From JAVVRI01 sp036654795 (GTDB taxonomy: Bacteria; Bacteroidota; Bacteroidia; Bacteroidales; Tannerellaceae), in NCBI GenBank assembly GCA_036654795.1, contig JAVVRI010000002.1:1-47786 (forward strand): DNA of 47,786 nucleotides, written 5' to 3'. Below, in pieces: positions 33,636 through 41,430 of this stretch. Position 1 is the stretch's first letter. Each line of letters begins with the position of its first letter. The notes under the pieces are model-generated. The model had not been told where the DNA came from and ran no database searches. It saw only the letters and a list, made by a program, of their open reading frames with translations. A program made the translations under genes and the position numbers.

Positions 33636-34652
33636 ATGTCAGCTATTAAAACAAAATTCATTAACGAACCGGATCAGATCACACCCGAATTGCTGGAAGG
33701 TTATGTGTTAGCTTATAAAGATAAAGTAAAATTGGCTAGTGAGAATATCGTCGTACGCGTACAGCCGAAGAGCGAAGACAAAGTGGCTGTTGTTACTTTG
33801 GGCGGATCTGGACACGAACCTGCCTTGAGCGGTTTCGTTGGCGAAGGTATGTTGGACTGTTCCGTAGTGGGCGATGTTTTTGCTGCTCCAGGTGCACAAC
33901 GTCTTTTTCAGGCTTTGCAACTGATGAAGCGCGAAGCTGGTATCCTGTTGGTGGTGCTTAACCATTCCGGCGACATTATGAGTGCAAACATGGCTTGCCA
34001 GTTGGCTGCCCGCGTAGGTATCAAAGTAAAGCAAATCATTACACACGATGACATTAGTGCTGGTGTAGGTACGGACAATAACGATCGTCGTGGTCTGGCT
34101 GGTTGCGTTCCGTTATATAAAATATTGGGCGCTGCCGCTGAAGAAGGCAAATCATTGGACGAACTGATCGAAATAGGCGAACGTTTCAATAACAAATTGG
34201 CTACACTGGCTGTGGCTATGCGCTCATGTACACACCCGCAGAATGGTGGTATCATTACCGACCTGCCCGAAGGCGTGATGGAGATTGGTATGGGACAGCA
34301 TGGTGAAGGTGGTGGCGGTTGCCAACCTCTTGTGTCGGCTGACGCTACTGCCACCCAGATGATCGATTTGCTTTGTCAGCAATTGAAACCGGCAGCCGGA
34401 GACAAGATGCTTCTTGTCATCAATGGCGTAGGTGCTACGACCCACATGGAGCTAAACATCATCTTCCGTAAAGCTTATATGGAGCTTGAAGCCCGTGGCC
34501 TCGAAGTTGCAGAAAGCCGTATTCAGGAGATCTTGACCGTACAGGAACAGGCTGGTTTCCAGATGATCCTTGCCGGACTGGATGCTGATCATATCGACTA
34601 TTTGAAGAACAAACGCTCCGATGCTCCTTACTGGACTGTTATCGGCAAATAA
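33636..34652 (+). CDS. dhaK: Dihydroxyacetone kinase subunit DhaK
   Basis: This 338-residue cytoplasmic protein carries the substrate site of a dihydroxyacetone-type kinase. It keeps GGSGHEPALSGFVGEGMLD (56-74, with H60), DVFAAP, NHSGD (109-113) and the covalent-binding His H222 in GMGQHGEGGGG. With DhaL downstream it should phosphorylate dihydroxyacetone or a related short ketose such as erythrulose. No DhaM or PTS protein is encoded nearby and Bacteroides lack a PTS, so ATP use is expected. The GEGGGG loop replaces the usual GEPG after the His, a sign that the substrate may differ. Confidence 0.92.
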   Translation: MSAIKTKFINEPDQITPELLEGYVLAYKDKVKLASENIVVRVQPKSEDKVAVVTLGGSGHEPALSGFVGEGMLDCSVVGDVFAAPGAQRLFQALQLMKREAGILLVVLNHSGDIMSANMACQLAARVGIKVKQIITHDDISAGVGTDNNDRRGLAGCVPLYKILGAAAEEGKSLDELIEIGERFNNKLATLAVAMRSCTHPQNGGIITDLPEGVMEIGMGQHGEGGGGCQPLVSADATATQMIDLLCQQLKPAAGDKMLLVINGVGATTHMELNIIFRKAYMELEARGLEVAESRIQEILTVQEQAGFQMILAGLDADHIDYLKNKRSDAPYWTVIGK

Positions 34653-34666
34653 TAAATAATAACGCT

Positions 34667-35281
34667 ATGAAACAATTAACAACAGATGCTTTCAAAACCA
34701 TGCTTCAGCATGCGTTGACACAGATTAAGGCTCGCGAAGATGAGTTCTCAAAGTTGGATGCCGTGATTGGTGACGGCGACCATGGTATGGCCATCGTTTC
34801 TGCTTTTTCCGTAGCTGTGGAAGCAGCAGAGAAAGGAACAGAGTTTAAGGCCATGCTTAATGATATGGGCTTTGGTGTTATGCTGGCAACGAGTGGCTCA
34901 ACCAGTACCTTAATGGGTGCCTTCTTCTTGGGTATGAGCGATCATGCTGCTGGTACGGAGCTGGATGCTACTGCTGTAAAGGCGATGTTTGCTGGTGGAC
35001 TAGCAAACATACAACAACAGACCAAAGCCCAGAAGGGGGATAAAACGATGATGGATGCTCTTATTCCTGCTATCGAAGCAATGGAAGCTTGTACGTCGGA
35101 CGATGTGAAAGAGATACTGACCGCCGGTGCCACGGCTGCTCTTGCCGGAGCCGAAGCTACTATACAAATGAAGGCAAATTTCGGACGCGCGCGCAACTAT
35201 GGTGAACGCTCTATCGGTTATGCGGACAGCGGCGCTACTTCTTGGAGTTGCATGCTGGCCTCTTTCGCTGAAGCTTTTTGA
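34667..35281 (+). CDS. dhaL: Dihydroxyacetone kinase subunit DhaL
   Basis: This 204-residue subunit binds ATP/ADP and Mg. The metal-binding Asp set is present in LDAVIGDGDHG (D31, D36, D38), as are GDKTMMDALIPA and the late YADSGATSW nucleotide loop. The usual GASGPLYG loop reads ATSGSTSTLMG here (74-84), a notable change near the phosphate site. It starts 14 bases after dhaK and precedes the LsrF-like gene by 46 bases. Together DhaK and DhaL would act as an ATP-dependent ketose kinase in the cytoplasm. Confidence 0.9.
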   Translation: MKQLTTDAFKTMLQHALTQIKAREDEFSKLDAVIGDGDHGMAIVSAFSVAVEAAEKGTEFKAMLNDMGFGVMLATSGSTSTLMGAFFLGMSDHAAGTELDATAVKAMFAGGLANIQQQTKAQKGDKTMMDALIPAIEAMEACTSDDVKEILTAGATAALAGAEATIQMKANFGRARNYGERSIGYADSGATSWSCMLASFAEAF

Positions 35282-35327
35282 CCTCAGATAGCAATTAAAA
35301 TAATAAACAATAAAAACAACTTAAGTA

Positions 35328-36200
35328 ATGGCAGATTTAGATGATTTAAGAGAAGGTAACGACTTTGGTGTAGGAGTATCCTCTCAGAACCAGAGTTTTC
35401 ATGTAAAGGGTGCGGCCAACCAAGCTTGGGGCATGAAGGATCGCTTGTCGCGCATATTCAATCCCGAAACAGGTAAGGCCGTTATGCTGGCTTTCGACCA
35501 TGGTTTCATTATGGGGCCTACCTCCGGATTGGAGCGTATTGACCTCAATATTGTACCTCTGATTGAGTATGCTGACTGCTTGATGTGTACGCGTGGTATT
35601 CTGCAATCTACTATTCCCGCAAACGTAAACAAGCCGATTTGTCTTCGTTCTGATGCTGGTACGACGATTTTGACAGAGCTAAACAACAACGTGCTAATCG
35701 ATATTGAAGATGCTATACGCATGAACGTATCTGCTATGGCTGTTATGTTGGCTATTGGCGATCCTGCCTTCGAAGCTACAACAGTTGCCAATCTGTTTAA
35801 AGCAGCAGACAAAGGAGCTCGTTACGGTATTCCTGTTATGGGAGTAACTGCAGTAGGCAAGCAAATGGCTCGTGACGCCCGCTACTTTGGTTTGGCCTCA
35901 CGTATTTGTGCTGAGAACGGTGCAAACATCGTGAAGACTTACTATTGCGAAGGCTTTGAGAAAGTAGCTGCTGCCTGCCCCGTGCCGGTAGTAATTGCCG
36001 GAGGTAAGAAATTGCCCGAAAAGGAAGCGCTGGAGTTATGCTACAACGCCATCAATGACGGTGCTGCCGGTGTGGACATGGGACGTAATGTATTCCAAAG
36101 TGCTCATCCTGTTGCTATGATTCAAGCAGTACGTGCCGTGGTACACGACGGATTAACACCCGACCAAGCCATGGAGTTATTCCGCGACATCGCAGAATAA
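35328..36200 (+). CDS. LsrF-type class I aldolase/thiolase
   Basis: This 290-residue TIM-barrel enzyme follows the enterobacterial LsrF pattern closely, from the N-terminal MADLDDLREGNDF through IFNPETGKAVMLAFDHG (44-59), ADCLMCTRGIL and VIAGGKKLPEKEALELC. The Schiff-base Lys is K203 in NIVKTYYCEGFEKV, the same residue number I recall for E. coli LsrF. LsrF transfers an acetyl group from 3-hydroxy-5-phosphono-oxypentane-2,4-dione to CoA, yielding DHAP. No LsrK, LsrG or Lsr transporter is nearby; DhaKL may supply the phosphorylated substrate instead. Other DhnA-type aldolase activities cannot be excluded. Confidence 0.85.
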   Translation: MADLDDLREGNDFGVGVSSQNQSFHVKGAANQAWGMKDRLSRIFNPETGKAVMLAFDHGFIMGPTSGLERIDLNIVPLIEYADCLMCTRGILQSTIPANVNKPICLRSDAGTTILTELNNNVLIDIEDAIRMNVSAMAVMLAIGDPAFEATTVANLFKAADKGARYGIPVMGVTAVGKQMARDARYFGLASRICAENGANIVKTYYCEGFEKVAAACPVPVVIAGGKKLPEKEALELCYNAINDGAAGVDMGRNVFQSAHPVAMIQAVRAVVHDGLTPDQAMELFRDIAE

Positions 36201-36259
36201 GCATAGGCATATTAGAGAATAAATATCACACAGATGATGTAGATCTAAATAGAAGTGTC

Positions 36260-36291
36260 CGCAGCTCTTATCTTTACGGAAAAGAGCTGCG
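36260..36291 (+). terminator. Hairpin with T-rich tail after the LsrF-like gene
   Basis: The perfect 10-bp arms CGCAGCTCTT (36260-36269) and AAGAGCTGCG (36282-36291) are followed by TTCGCTTATTCTATTATTT. It is a plausible terminator or partial terminator in the 139-base gap before the propeller lipoprotein gene, so the last three genes of the locus may be a separate unit. Confidence 0.7.
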
Positions 36292-36339
36292 TTCGCTTAT
36301 TCTATTATTTAACCATACATAATAAAACAAACACATACC

Positions 36340-37224
36340 ATGAATAAAGCTTATATGTTATTAATTGCTGCCCTACTGCTATTGGTCGGTACCTCTTGCC
36401 AACCTAAGGCAGAAAAGTTATTGCTGGGTGGTTCCGGTTGGAATAAAATAGTAATCATCGACAAAGAGACAAAGGCTATTGAATGGGAGCATCCCATGGA
36501 AGCTGGTTGGGAATGTAACTCCGTAGCCGCTACGACGGACGGGAACATCCTTTTCTCATACGCCAAAGGTGCCAAACTAATCACAAAGGATCATAAAGAG
36601 CTTTGGAATATACCTGCCCCTGAAGGTGCAGAGATGCAGACCGCCGCTATCCTGGCAGACGGCAACTTTTTGCTGGCTTGGTGCGGCCATCCGGCTACCA
36701 TTATGGAAGTATCGCCTAAGGGTGAAATGCTGAAAAAGGTAGAATACGAAACTGGTGTAGAAGCACCTCACGCACAGTTCCGCCACGTAAGCAAGGCGGC
36801 TAACGGCAATTATTTGATGCCTATCTTTGCCACTTCCGACGTGCGCGAAATAAGTCCCGAAGGTACATTGGTTAAGACGATCGCCCTCGAAGGTACTCCT
36901 TTCTGTATTGTTCCGTTAGCGAATGGAAACTCGCTGGCTGCTTGTGGCGATGCGCATAGCTATGTGGAGTTGGATGCAAACGGTGCGATTGTACGTAAAG
37001 TGAGCGGTACTGATATTGAAGGCACTTCTCTTTACTTTGTTGCCGAACTGTTACCCCTTGCGGATGGCAGTCTATACGTATGTAACTGGCAAGGACATGG
37101 AGGCGATGCTGCCGCAGGCACTTTCCCCCAATTGATCGAAGTGGACAAAACCGGCAAGATGATCTGGAGCCTAAACGACAATGCCGCTTTTGGCATGATA
37201 TCGGCTATCTGTCCGGTGAAGTAG
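36340..37224 (+). CDS. Beta-propeller lipoprotein (PQQ/NHL-like repeats)
   Basis: This 294-residue lipoprotein has a signal peptide with the lipobox VGTSC (Cys20). The rest is built of repeats of about 40-45 residues with a 'DGN.L.....I.K...LW' pattern: TDGNILFSYAKG, ADGNFLLAWCGH, ANGNYLMPIFAT, ANGNSLAACGDAH and ADGSLYVCNWQG. This fits a six- or seven-bladed propeller. No heme site or catalytic motif is visible; several such proteins bind carbohydrates or cofactors. It is encoded 50 bases before the SSS transporter, so a role in presenting or sensing the imported compound is plausible. Confidence 0.7.
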   Translation: MNKAYMLLIAALLLLVGTSCQPKAEKLLLGGSGWNKIVIIDKETKAIEWEHPMEAGWECNSVAATTDGNILFSYAKGAKLITKDHKELWNIPAPEGAEMQTAAILADGNFLLAWCGHPATIMEVSPKGEMLKKVEYETGVEAPHAQFRHVSKAANGNYLMPIFATSDVREISPEGTLVKTIALEGTPFCIVPLANGNSLAACGDAHSYVELDANGAIVRKVSGTDIEGTSLYFVAELLPLADGSLYVCNWQGHGGDAAAGTFPQLIEVDKTGKMIWSLNDNAAFGMISAICPVK

Positions 37225-37274
37225 GACTTTGCCCTTCCTGATCCAAGTATGTACTAAATAATACAATCAACAAT

Positions 37275-39158
37275 ATGAAGTTGCATCTTATCGACGTACT
37301 TATTATAGCACTCTACCTGGTGGTGATGGTCATCATCGGGTTGGTGCTTAAAAAGAAAGCGTCAAAGAATCTGGACTCTTACTTCCTGGGGGGTAAGAGT
37401 TTGCCTTTTTATATGCTGGGGCTGTCCAATGCCTCGGGGATGTTCGATATCTCCGGGACGATGTGGATGGTTTACCTTGCGTTCGTTTATGGATTAAAGA
37501 GCCTTTGGATACCTTGGCTGTGGCCGGTATTCAATCAAATCTTCCTCATGATATACCTTTCCATCTGGCTGCGCCGCTCGAATGTACTGACGGGAGCGGA
37601 GTGGATCCGTACGCGCTTCGGCTTCGGACGTGGGGCTACGCTTTCGCATACCATTGTGGTGATATACGCTGTGGTCGGTGTGTTGGGCTTCTTGAGTTAC
37701 GGCTTCATTGGTATTGGTAAGTTTATGGAGATTTTCTTCCCCTGGGAGATTGTGTCGCAATATGTACCTTTCGACGTGGCGCCTGAGTATGTACCGCATG
37801 TGTATGGCATCTTCTTTACTACCATTGCTACCTTCTATGTGATGATGGGGGGGATGTTGAGCATTGTCTGGACGGACGTGGTGCAGTTTGGTATTATGAC
37901 CGTTGCCGGTGTCGTGATTGCTGTGATTGCAATGATGAAGGTAACGCCTGAGATGCTTTCTGCTCATGTACCGGTAGGATGGGATACCCCTTTCTTTGGC
38001 TGGACGCTGGATATGGACTGGAGCCAGCTGATACCTGCCGTGACGGATAAGATGGCGGCAGATCAGTATGGACTCTTTACGATTGTCATCATGATGATGC
38101 TCTTTAAAGGAGTATTCCTTAGCATGGCCGGTCCGGCGCCTAACTATGACATGCAGAAAATTCTTGCCTGTAAGACACCGAAGGAGGCTGCCCTGATGAG
38201 TGGTTCCGTGCCGGTGATTCTGCTTATACCGCGCTATCTGATGATTATGGGTTTTGCCGTGTTGGCTATTGTCTTCTTTAGTGAAGACTTCCGGTCGATG
38301 GGTGCGGCGGTGGACTTTGAAACGATTTTGCCCCGTGCTATTGGCGAGTTTGTGCCGGTAGGGTTGGCCGGGCTGTTGCTGGCGGGATTGCTGGCTGCCT
38401 TTATGTCGACCTTCGCCTCTACGGTGAACGCCGCGCCGGCTTATCTGGTGAACGATGTGTATTTGAAGTATATTAACCCGAAGGCTTCTGCCCGCACGCA
38501 GATTCGTGCCAGTTACCTGATTTCGGTGCTGGTCGTGGTGGTCAGTACGGTGATAGGTCTCTTTGTGCTCAATATCAACTCGGTGTTACAGTGGATTGTT
38601 TCTGCTCTTTATGGTGGATATATCGCTGCCAACTTGTTGAAGTGGCATTGGTGGCGCTTCAACGGATATGGATACTTCTGGGGTATGTTGGCCGGCATCT
38701 TGGCCGCTATGATTGTGCCGCAGTTCTTCCCGAATACCTTGCCGCTCTATTATTTCCCGTTGCTAATGTTCGTATCGTTCATCGGTTGTATTGTGGGTAC
38801 GTTGCTGAACGAACCGACGGACGACGAGACACTGATCAACTTCTATGTGCGTGTTCGTCCGTGGGGCTTCTGGAAGCCGATAGCAGACAAGGCCGTGGCA
38901 CGTTATCCGAAGGTGGAGCGTAATACGCATTTTAAACGCGATATGTTTAACGTAGCCATCGGTATTGTCTGGCAGTTGAGTTTGACCATTATCCCGATGT
39001 ACATCGTAATCAAAGAGGGCATGCCGCTCTTTACTTCCATTATTATCCTAGGTGTAACAACGCTGATCTTAAAGAAGAACTGGTACGACAAGATGGATAA
39101 GGAGTCGAAGGAATACGACACGTTGATGGACGAACTGAAACTGGAAGAAAAGAAATAG
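37275..39158 (+). CDS. Sodium:solute symporter (SSS family)
   Basis: This 627-residue polytopic inner-membrane transporter has about 13-15 hydrophobic segments. The SSS hallmarks include LGGKSLPFYMLGLSNASGMF (about residues 39-58), the WIRTRFG loop, and FMSTFASTVNAAPAYLVNDV (about 377-396), where the conserved Ser/Thr residues lie near the sodium site. A long hydrophilic C-terminal part holds one or two further spans. Relatives carry sugars, polyols, sialic acid or amino acids; the substrate cannot be read directly. Its neighbour encodes a GH130 enzyme 28 bases downstream, pointing to a disaccharide or mannoside. Confidence 0.9.
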   Translation: MKLHLIDVLIIALYLVVMVIIGLVLKKKASKNLDSYFLGGKSLPFYMLGLSNASGMFDISGTMWMVYLAFVYGLKSLWIPWLWPVFNQIFLMIYLSIWLRRSNVLTGAEWIRTRFGFGRGATLSHTIVVIYAVVGVLGFLSYGFIGIGKFMEIFFPWEIVSQYVPFDVAPEYVPHVYGIFFTTIATFYVMMGGMLSIVWTDVVQFGIMTVAGVVIAVIAMMKVTPEMLSAHVPVGWDTPFFGWTLDMDWSQLIPAVTDKMAADQYGLFTIVIMMMLFKGVFLSMAGPAPNYDMQKILACKTPKEAALMSGSVPVILLIPRYLMIMGFAVLAIVFFSEDFRSMGAAVDFETILPRAIGEFVPVGLAGLLLAGLLAAFMSTFASTVNAAPAYLVNDVYLKYINPKASARTQIRASYLISVLVVVVSTVIGLFVLNINSVLQWIVSALYGGYIAANLLKWHWWRFNGYGYFWGMLAGILAAMIVPQFFPNTLPLYYFPLLMFVSFIGCIVGTLLNEPTDDETLINFYVRVRPWGFWKPIADKAVARYPKVERNTHFKRDMFNVAIGIVWQLSLTIIPMYIVIKEGMPLFTSIIILGVTTLILKKNWYDKMDKESKEYDTLMDELKLEEKK

Positions 39159-39186
39159 TATAACCATTTAATTTAAGACAAAGAAA

Positions 39187-40185
39187 ATGACAGACTTGAA
39201 GATTATTGGAAATGCCTTACCCGATATGCCGTGGGAGGAGCGGCCGGAAGGATGCAAAGACGTGTTATGGCGTTACTCCGCCAATCCGGTGATTCCTCGT
39301 GATATTACCTCTACCTCGAACAGCGTGTTTAACAGTGCCGTGGTGCCTTTCAAGGGTGGCTATGCCGGCGTGTTCCGCTGCGACGACACCAACCGACGCA
39401 TGCGTTTGCATGTGGGCTTTAGTGCTGATGCCATTCATTGGTCTATTGCAGAGGAGAAGTTGGAGTTTACCTGCGACGATGCGGAGATAGGCGAATTTGT
39501 TTATGCCTACGACCCGCGCGTATGCTTCATCGAAGATCGTTACTACATTACTTGGTGCAATGGCTATCATGGCCCGACGATTGGTGTGGCGTATACGTTC
39601 GACTTCGTAACTTTCCACCAGTTGGAGAATGCTTTCTTGCCTTTTAATCGTAACGGAGTGCTTTTTCCGCGCAAGATCAATGGTAACTTCGCCATGTTGA
39701 GCCGTCCGAGCGACAACGGACATACTCCCTTTGGTGACATATTTTATAGCGAAACACCGGATATGTGCTTCTGGGGAAAGCATCGCCATGTGATGTCTCC
39801 CGCTCCTTTCGAGCAGAGCGCTTGGCAGTGCATGAAGATTGGTGCCGGACCGATCCCGATCGAAACATCGGAAGGTTGGTTACTGATCTATCATGGTGTG
39901 CTTCATTCCTGCAACGGTTATGTGTATAGTTTTGGTGCTGCACTGTTGGACAGAGACGAGCCTTGGAAGGTAAAATACCGCTCCGGCCCCTATCTGCTTT
40001 CACCGCAAAAGGATTATGAATGTATGGGCGATGTGCCGAACGTAACTTTCCCGTGTGCCGCTCTGCATGATCCGGAGACGCGCCGCATTGCTATTTATTA
40101 TGGCTGTGCCGACACCGTGACTGGTCTTGCCTTTGGATATATTGACGAGATCGTTGAGTTTACGAAGAAGCATTCCATCATTTGA
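39187..40185 (+). CDS. GH130 mannoside phosphorylase or mannosidase
   Basis: This 332-residue cytoplasmic protein has no signal peptide and a five-bladed propeller fold of family GH130. Visible signatures are NPVIPRDI (33-40), SNSVFNSAVVPF (44-55), YDPRV with the likely general-acid D109, and RPSDNGHTPFGDIFYSE (about 173-189), close to the 4-O-beta-mannosyl-glucose and mannosyl-GlcNAc phosphorylases. The cytoplasmic location favours phosphorolysis of an imported beta-mannoside to mannose 1-phosphate. It is the last gene of the plus-strand run; a 30-bp perfect hairpin follows 67 bases after its stop. Confidence 0.87.
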   Translation: MTDLKIIGNALPDMPWEERPEGCKDVLWRYSANPVIPRDITSTSNSVFNSAVVPFKGGYAGVFRCDDTNRRMRLHVGFSADAIHWSIAEEKLEFTCDDAEIGEFVYAYDPRVCFIEDRYYITWCNGYHGPTIGVAYTFDFVTFHQLENAFLPFNRNGVLFPRKINGNFAMLSRPSDNGHTPFGDIFYSETPDMCFWGKHRHVMSPAPFEQSAWQCMKIGAGPIPIETSEGWLLIYHGVLHSCNGYVYSFGAALLDRDEPWKVKYRSGPYLLSPQKDYECMGDVPNVTFPCAALHDPETRRIAIYYGCADTVTGLAFGYIDEIVEFTKKHSII

Positions 40186-40235
40186 CTCTAAAGGAAATGT
40201 GACGTTTTTAGACGAACGGCAGTTGGTAGGATACC

Positions 40236-40314
40236 GCTCGTTAGCAATAGGAAAATGGCTCGTCAGCAAATAAAAATGGCTCACGAGCCATTTTTATTTG
40301 CTGACGAGCCATTT
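40236..40314. repeat. Palindrome array ending in a 30-bp perfect hairpin
   Basis: Arms 40253-40282 and 40285-40314 are perfectly complementary over 30 bp with a 2-nt loop. Short palindromes recur at a 21-22 bp spacing: GCTCGTTAGC (40236), GCTCGTCAGC (40258), GGCTCACGAGCC (40278) and GCTGACGAGC (40300). The element lies between the convergent GH130 and CorA genes, so it would terminate or protect both transcripts. Its layout matches the arrays at 2711 and 21850, with a different core. Confidence 0.95.
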
Positions 40315-40338
40315 AATCTTTCAAAACGGATGACATTA

Positions 40339-41412
40339 TTAATACCATTCTTTTCTTTTTAGGTAGAGCCAAGTGATGACTGCGGTCAGGATCATAATTC
40401 CCCAAGCGGCCAAGTAGCCGAAAGAAAATTCTAGTTCCGGCATGTTTTTGAAGTTCATTCCCCATACGCCCACGAGGAAGGTAAGGGGGATGAATATGGT
40501 GGAGACGACAGTCAGGCGCTTCATGATGGCATTCATCCGAAGGTCGTTGTTCGATATGTAGAGATCTACTAGTGATGAGATGATTTCGCGGCAACTCTCA
40601 TTGGTTTGTGTTACGAACATCAACTGGTCGGCGAGGTCGGTATATATCGGTTGTATTTCGGACGTGATAATGCCGTTTTCGGTGCGTAGCAATTTTCCGA
40701 ACTGTTCCTTTAGCGGTTGGCTGTTCTTGCGGATGATCATATATTCGCGGCGGCGTTGCTGGATGACGGAACCCATGTTTCCTTGGTCGCTCTTGATGTC
40801 GAGGAGGGTTTCTTCGATGTCTTCCAGTAGCTCTTCTATCTTTGCAGCGGTCTCTACCAGATTGGCAATAATCGTGTTGAGCAGGAAGGCTAGCAGTAGG
40901 CCGGAACCTTTGCGGCGTACGTTTAGCATGTTCGATTCCAGTGCTTTCATGGTGTTTTCGAAGACGGGGTTGCTGCTTTCAGTAAAGGTAACAAGCGTAT
41001 GTCCGGCGATGAGCAGGCTGATATGCTCAGTGTGTATCTCCTGATTGTTGTCGTAGTAGCAGGAGTTTAGGATGATCAGCATGCGACCGTCGTAGTCTTC
41101 AATCTTCACCACGTGCTGTGGCGTGAGGATATCCTTGGCGTCTAGGTTGTGCATGCCGAAGTCCTTAACGATCTGAGTGACGACGGCGGCATCCGTCAGA
41201 CCGCTTACCTGAAACCAGTTGATGGCGTGCTCGTCTACCAGGTTGGCAAAGGGGGCATTCGTCTTAATCTCCCGCGATTGAAGCATTTCCTCATTGTATT
41301 GAACGAGACGTATGCCAGTGGCTGTTTCGTGCTCTCCGGTGTATAGGTAGCGGTCGGAGAGGTGGCGATTGGTGGCGGCATGGCGCTTGCGAGATGTTTC
41401 TTTTCGTTTCAT
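40339..41412 (-). CDS. corA: CorA-family divalent metal transporter
   Basis: This 357-residue protein has a large cytoplasmic N-terminal domain with long helices (about residues 180-290) and two C-terminal membrane segments. The signature GMNF is in LVGVWGMNFKNMPEL, at the end of the first segment (about residue 319). CorA forms pentamers that carry Mg, Co or Ni. The start ATG at 41412 lies 18 bases after the mutS2 stop, so the two genes are probably co-transcribed. The extreme N-terminus is rich in Lys, Arg and His, as in several Bacteroides CorA proteins. Confidence 0.93.
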   Translation of the reverse strand: MKRKETSRKRHAATNRHLSDRYLYTGEHETATGIRLVQYNEEMLQSREIKTNAPFANLVDEHAINWFQVSGLTDAAVVTQIVKDFGMHNLDAKDILTPQHVVKIEDYDGRMLIILNSCYYDNNQEIHTEHISLLIAGHTLVTFTESSNPVFENTMKALESNMLNVRRKGSGLLLAFLLNTIIANLVETAAKIEELLEDIEETLLDIKSDQGNMGSVIQQRRREYMIIRKNSQPLKEQFGKLLRTENGIITSEIQPIYTDLADQLMFVTQTNESCREIISSLVDLYISNNDLRMNAIMKRLTVVSTIFIPLTFLVGVWGMNFKNMPELEFSFGYLAAWGIMILTAVITWLYLKRKEWY

Positions 41413-41430
41413 GAGGGATGATGTGCTTTG

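Noticed and set aside
33636..36200. Complete AI-2 (Lsr) uptake and degradation operon
   Set aside because: Only an LsrF-like enzyme is present; there is no LsrK, LsrG, LsrR or ABC transporter.
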